A stretch of DNA of 64,000 nucleotides, taken from positions 110,777-174,776 of the forward strand of contig NZ_JAWDIE010000004.1 in NCBI RefSeq assembly GCF_037688875.1. The letters run 5' to 3'. Below are positions 60,185 through 64,000 of this stretch, piece after piece (position 1 is the stretch's first letter; each line of letters opens with the position of its first letter). Below the pieces are notes generated by a model. That model was not told the DNA's origin. It did not search any database and saw nothing but the letters and a program-made list of their open reading frames with translations. The DNA is from Amphibiibacter pelophylacis (GTDB lineage Bacteria; Pseudomonadota; Gammaproteobacteria; Burkholderiales; Burkholderiaceae_C). Made by a program: the position numbers and the translations under genes.

Positions 60185-61669
60185 ATGGGTGAACCTGGAA
60201 TGACGCTGATTCTGGCGCTGGACGCGTCGTCCGACGTGCTGGCTGTGGCGCTGTCGGCCGCTGACGATCACGGCCACGCCGTCTGGGCGTGGCAGGGGCC
60301 GGGTGCGGCCCAGGCGTCCAGCCAGGCGCTGCCTGCGCTGCAGGCCCTGCTGCACGCAGCCGGGCGCACGCTGGCCGACGTGGACGCCATCGCCTTCGGC
60401 CAGGGCCCGGGCGCTTTCACCGGCTTGCGCCTGGCCTGCTCGGTCGCCCAGGGGCTGGCGTTTGGTCTGGGCAAGCCCGTTCTGCCGCTGTCCAGCCTGG
60501 CGCTGGTGGCTCAGGCCGCGTGGCTGGCCCTGACGGCCACCGAAAGCCGCCAACCTGAGGACCTGGCGCGCACGCCCCTGCAGGTCGCCATTGATGCGCG
60601 CATGGATGAAATTTACGGGGCCCGCGTGCAAGCCGTGCTGGACGCCCAAGGCCGCGTGACGCAGTGGCAGCATCCCGGCAGTGGCCGCATCCAGCCCACC
60701 CTGATGTCCACCACGGCCTGGGGGGACGCCCTGCCGCAGACCGATCCGGATCATCCCGGGCTCATCCTGGGGAACGCGCCGCAGCGTTTGGCCGCGCAGA
60801 TCGTGCCCGCAGAACTGGCCCAGCGCGGCTGGCACGCCGCCGATCTGACGCTGGATGCGATCCGCGAAGCAGGCTCCAGCGCTGCCGGAATCGTCCCGCT
60901 GACGCTGCGTCTGGACACCCGGGACCGGCTGCTGGACGCGCCCGGCGGCCCGCTGCCCTGGCGCGCGCTGGGGTTGGCGACGCTGGCGCAGCAGCAGTGG
61001 CGCCAGGCGCACAATCACGCGGACGCCGCCGCCGCCGGGCTGCTCGTGCCGCCCGAAGCGGCGCTGCCGCTGTATGTGCGCGATCAGGTCGCGCAGACCA
61101 CCGCCGAGCGCGACGCCGCGCGCCTGGCGCGCCAGCAGGATCAGGCCAAGGCGCAGATGCAGGCCGCCCCCCCGGCAGCGCCGACGCCCGTGCTTCGCGC
61201 CCTGACCCTGAACGATCTGGACGCCGTCCTGGCCGTGCAGCAGCAGGCCTACTCGGCCCGGGGCTGGACCCCGCCCTGGAGCCGCGGCCAGTTGGCCACC
61301 AGCCTGGCGGCGGGCGAGACGCTGCTGGGCGAGTTTGCGGGCGACGCCAAAGGCGCCCCGCTGTGCGGCTGGCTGGCGGGCCAGGTGGCCGCCGACAGCG
61401 CCGAGCTGCAGGGCCTGGCGGTGACGCCAGACGCCCAGCGCACGGGCGTTGCGATGCGCCTTGTCGCCGCCTGGAAAGACGCCGCCCGCCAACGCGGCGC
61501 GCGCGAGATGTTCCTGGAAGTGCGCGCCAGCAACGACGCCGCGCTGGCGCTTTACCGCGCCGCCGGTTTCACCGACTGCGGCCTGCGCAAGACCTATTAC
61601 AGCCAGCCGGTGGAAGACGCACGGGTGCTGCGCTGCGGCCTGACCGGTTCAGCGGGCGACGCATCATGA
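60185..61669 (+). CDS. tsaB: TsaB-RimI fusion (tRNA t6A synthesis subunit / ribosomal protein acetyltransferase)
   Basis: The ATG at 60185 follows AGGA; ATG 60200 (MTLILALD) is the alternative. Residues 1-310 are TsaB: ILALDASSDVLAVAL, GQGPGAFTGLRLACSVAQGLA, PLQVAIDARMDEIYGA. A charged, Ala-rich linker follows. Residues 345-494 are a RimI-type GNAT domain: ALTLNDLDAVLAVQQQAYSA, LQGLAVTPDAQRTGVAMRLV, EVRASNDAALALYRAAGF. TsaB helps make t6A37 in tRNAs; RimI acetylates ribosomal protein bS18. The two are adjacent genes in many bacteria. Confidence 0.92.
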   Translation: MGEPGMTLILALDASSDVLAVALSAADDHGHAVWAWQGPGAAQASSQALPALQALLHAAGRTLADVDAIAFGQGPGAFTGLRLACSVAQGLAFGLGKPVLPLSSLALVAQAAWLALTATESRQPEDLARTPLQVAIDARMDEIYGARVQAVLDAQGRVTQWQHPGSGRIQPTLMSTTAWGDALPQTDPDHPGLILGNAPQRLAAQIVPAELAQRGWHAADLTLDAIREAGSSAAGIVPLTLRLDTRDRLLDAPGGPLPWRALGLATLAQQQWRQAHNHADAAAAGLLVPPEAALPLYVRDQVAQTTAERDAARLARQQDQAKAQMQAAPPAAPTPVLRALTLNDLDAVLAVQQQAYSARGWTPPWSRGQLATSLAAGETLLGEFAGDAKGAPLCGWLAGQVAADSAELQGLAVTPDAQRTGVAMRLVAAWKDAARQRGAREMFLEVRASNDAALALYRAAGFTDCGLRKTYYSQPVEDARVLRCGLTGSAGDAS

Positions 61670-62631
61670 GCCTGGCCACGCGCGACGACCCCCTGCTGCT
61701 GGACGCCAGCGCCCAGGCCGCGCTGGGCCATATGGGCCTGCGCTGGGTGGAGCTGGTGCAGCGCACCCCGGCGGAGCCCAAGGCTGCGCCAGAACCCCAA
61801 GCGGGGGCGGTGACGCCCGTTGCAGCTCCGGCGCAGGCGCCTGCTTCGGCAGCGCCAACATCGCCCGCATCTCCCACATCGCCAACATCTCCCGCACAAA
61901 CCACCGCCCGAGCGCCACGCGCACCCCTTCAGCCTGCGCCACCCGCAGCGCCCGCCCTGCCGCCAGTCCGTGACGCGATCACGCTTCAGCCTTTGGGCGA
62001 GCGTCCGGCCCAGCCCGTCAGCCAGAACGCCTGGCAGGACTGCCGCGAGTGCCAGCGCGGCGCGCGGCGCCAGCAGGCGCTGGCCGGTTGGGGGCCGTGG
62101 CAGGCCGATGCGCCGCAGCCCGCGCCCCGGCTCTGGCTGGTGCTGGACGCGCCCTCCCGGCAGGATGATCAGCGCCCCGACGCGCTGCTGGCCGACGCCC
62201 GGGGGGCGCTGCTGGACCAGTTCCTGCGCACCTTGGGCTGGACGCGCCAGGACGTGGCGCTGACCTGGGCTGTGCAGTGCTTTGACGGCAGTGGCGCCGA
62301 CAGCGCTCCCGATGCCAGCGCACTGGCCGCCTGCCAGCCCTGGCTGGCCGGACGCGTGGCCGCCCACCGCCCCGCCGCCCTGCTGGCGCTGGGCCGCCAG
62401 GCCGCGCTGGCGCTGGTCGGCGGCCAGGCGCCGCTGCGCGATCTGCGTCAGCGCCAGCACGCCGTTTCGCTCCCTGGACAGGATCAGCCGCTGCCGGTGA
62501 TCGCCAGCTTCGCGCTGGATTTCCTGCTGGGCAACCCGGTGTTCAAGGGTCCGGCCTGGTACGACTGGTGCAGCGCCGCCGCGCTGGCGGAAGAATCTGG
62601 CCCGCGCACGTCGCAGGACGACGGCGCATGA
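61666..62631 (+). CDS. Degenerate uracil-DNA glycosylase-like Fe-S protein
   Basis: The 321-residue protein overlaps tsaB-rimI by ATGA. It has an N-terminal Ala/Pro/Thr-rich linker (about residues 35-105) and then a family 4 uracil-DNA glycosylase fold. Four cysteines in CREC, AVQC and AACQP fit the [4Fe-4S] cluster. Catalytic motifs are altered: the usual GEAPG reads LDAPS and the HPA box near the end reads FALDFLL. Fold and cluster seem kept while glycosylase activity is doubtful. It is coupled to dnaG. Confidence 0.72.
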   Translation: MSLATRDDPLLLDASAQAALGHMGLRWVELVQRTPAEPKAAPEPQAGAVTPVAAPAQAPASAAPTSPASPTSPTSPAQTTARAPRAPLQPAPPAAPALPPVRDAITLQPLGERPAQPVSQNAWQDCRECQRGARRQQALAGWGPWQADAPQPAPRLWLVLDAPSRQDDQRPDALLADARGALLDQFLRTLGWTRQDVALTWAVQCFDGSGADSAPDASALAACQPWLAGRVAAHRPAALLALGRQAALALVGGQAPLRDLRQRQHAVSLPGQDQPLPVIASFALDFLLGNPVFKGPAWYDWCSAAALAEESGPRTSQDDGA

Positions 62632-64000
62632 TCCCGCCGGGGTTTGTCAACGAGCTGCTGGACCGCACCGACATCGTCAAAGTCGTCGGACGCGCGGTCA
62701 GCCTGAAAAAGGCCGGAGCCCTGTTCAAAGGCCTGTGCCCGTTTCACGGCGAGAAAACGCCCAGCTTTGTGGTGACGCCGCAGCGCGGCACCTGGCACTG
62801 CTTTGGCTGCGGCGTGCACGGCAACGCGGTGGGCTTTCTGATGGATCACCACGGCCTGGGCTTTGTCGAAGCCGTGCAGGATCTGGCCAGCATGGCGGGC
62901 ATGACGGTGCCGGAAGAACGCCCCGCCACGCCCGCGCAGCGCGCCCAGCGCCAGCAGCAGGTGCGCGAGCAGCAGACCCTGGTCAGCGTCATGACGCAGG
63001 CGCAGGAGCGCTATGTGCAGCAGCTGGCCGCCACGCCGCGCCCGCGCAGCTATCTGGATCGGCGTGGCCTGAACGAGGCCGTCATCCGCACTTACGGCCT
63101 GGGGTACGCCCCGGCTGGCTGGGATTTCCTGGCCCGCCACCTGCCCGCCGACCCGGCCGAACAGGCGCTGTGGGTCACTGCTGGCCTGGTTATCGCCAAG
63201 GGCGACGAGGACAGCGACACCGCGCCCGACCCGGGACGCACGCGGCGCCACCACGACCGCTTCCGCGACCGTGTGATGTTCCCGATCCGCTCGGTCAAGG
63301 GCGACATCATCGGATTTGGCGGGCGCGTGCTCGACCAGGGGGAGCCCAAATACCTCAACTCGCCCGAAACGCCGGTTTTCAGCAAAGGCAAGGAGCTTTA
63401 CGGCCTGTACGAAGGCCGTCAGGCCATCCGCAAACAGGGCTACGCCCTGATGGTCGAAGGCTATATGGACGTGGTCGCGCTGGCGCAGTCGGGCCTGGGC
63501 AACGCGGTGGCGACGCTGGGCACGGCCTGCACGGCCGATCACCTGCACAAGCTGCTGCGCTTCACCGATTCGGTCGTTTTCGCGTTTGACGGCGACGCTG
63601 CCGGACGCCGCGCCGCCGTGCGCGCACTACAGGCCGCGCTGCCGCTGGCCACCGACACGCGGCGGCTGCGCTTTCTCTTCCTGCCGACCGAGCACGATCC
63701 CGACAGCTTTGTGCGCGAACTGGGCCTGGACGCCTTTCGCGCCCAGGTTGACGCCGCGCTGCCGCTGTCGCGCCTGCTGCAGCAGCATGTCACAGAAGGG
63801 CTGGATCAGGGCAGCGCCGAAGACCGCACGCTGGCGCTGGCGAGGGCGCAGCCGCTGTGGAGCCAGTTCCCCGAAGGCCTGCTGGCCGAGCAGGTGCTGA
63901 TCGAGCTGGCCCGCTGGGCCGGGATGGACCCGGAGGCCGTACGCCGCCACTGGCAGGCGCAGGCCCAGGCGCGTCAGGGACCGGGCAGCGGCACCGCGAT
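62628..64000 (+). CDS. dnaG: DNA primase (N-terminal part, runs off the window)
   Basis: The ATG overlaps the previous stop (ATGA). The first 457 residues are seen. The zinc-binding CHC2 domain uses C37, H40, C58 and C61 (CPFHGEKTPSF, WHCFGCG). The TOPRIM core has MVEGYMDVVAL and FAFDGDAAGRRAA, and FPIRSVKGDIIGFGGRVL is the basic primase stretch. It makes RNA primers at the replication fork. The helicase-binding C-terminus lies beyond the window. Confidence 0.95.
   Translation, partial: MIPPGFVNELLDRTDIVKVVGRAVSLKKAGALFKGLCPFHGEKTPSFVVTPQRGTWHCFGCGVHGNAVGFLMDHHGLGFVEAVQDLASMAGMTVPEERPATPAQRAQRQQQVREQQTLVSVMTQAQERYVQQLAATPRPRSYLDRRGLNEAVIRTYGLGYAPAGWDFLARHLPADPAEQALWVTAGLVIAKGDEDSDTAPDPGRTRRHHDRFRDRVMFPIRSVKGDIIGFGGRVLDQGEPKYLNSPETPVFSKGKELYGLYEGRQAIRKQGYALMVEGYMDVVALAQSGLGNAVATLGTACTADHLHKLLRFTDSVVFAFDGDAAGRRAAVRALQAALPLATDTRRLRFLFLPTEHDPDSFVRELGLDAFRAQVDAALPLSRLLQQHVTEGLDQGSAEDRTLALARAQPLWSQFPEGLLAEQVLIELARWAGMDPEAVRRHWQAQAQARQGPGSGTA

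Noticed and set aside
60104..61492. Upstream extension of dacB to a 1035-residue protein
   Set aside because: The extra part is antisense to tsaB-rimI. The export signal and PBP4 homology begin at 60103.

Overview
The window is GC-rich, gene-dense DNA from a betaproteobacterium, most probably of the order Burkholderiales (Comamonadaceae or a close relative). The evidence is the gene repertoire: a hox/hyp hydrogenase operon in the Cupriavidus layout, a protocatechuate 4,5-cleavage (pmd/lig) cluster of the Comamonas type, biotin-linked YcsF/KipI/KipA genes, and housekeeping genes (lysS, bamC-dapA, parE, dnaQ-tRNA-Val, dnaG). No insertion sequence, phage or CRISPR array is visible.

Region 1 (1-5.7 kb): the end of a glycerate 2-kinase gene overlaps a guanidinium-type SMR exporter. 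Next come a MaoC-like hydratase and an acyl-CoA dehydrogenase. They converge on a glyoxalase-fold protein and a class III CoA-transferase, followed by a ParE-type toxin with its antitoxin. Region 2 (5.7-11.2 kb): a leftward operon pxpA-accB-accC-pxpB-pxpC, with a divergent LysR regulator, combines 5-oxoprolinase subunits with a biotin carboxylase and a biotin carrier. A small secreted protein and an MFS transporter follow.

Region 3 (13-33.1 kb): one long leftward operon, read hoxK-hoxG-hupE-hoxZ-hoxM-L-O-Q-R-T-V-hypA-B-F-C-D-E-hoxA-B-C-(small antitoxin-like gene)-hoxJ. It encodes an O2-tolerant membrane-bound [NiFe] hydrogenase, its maturation factors, and a complete H2-sensing circuit (regulatory hydrogenase HoxBC, kinase HoxJ, sigma54 activator HoxA). 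A sigma54-like promoter lies upstream of hoxK. Compared with the Cupriavidus operon, hupE is inserted between hoxG and hoxZ and hypX is missing.

Region 4 (33.3-42.3 kb): corA, a GntP-type permease, lysS, bamC and dapA run leftward; topoisomerase IV parE and csaA run rightward. Region 5 (42.3-57.3 kb): an aromatic/hydroaromatic catabolic island. It holds an MHS transporter, a LysR regulator, a ModA-like protein, pobA, ligJ, ligK, an aromatic acid MFS transporter, ligI, ligA, ligB and ligC. After these come an HPPD-like VOC protein, a 3-dehydroshikimate dehydratase, an aldo/keto reductase and a shikimate/quinate dehydrogenase. Together they should funnel 4-hydroxybenzoate and quinate/shikimate through protocatechuate to pyruvate and oxaloacetate. 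Between pobA and ligJ lies a scar of a deleted TRAP transporter next to a duplicated operator block. Region 6 (57.4-64 kb): tRNA-Val(CAC), dnaQ, dacB, a tsaB-rimI fusion, a degenerate uracil-DNA-glycosylase-like gene and the start of dnaG.
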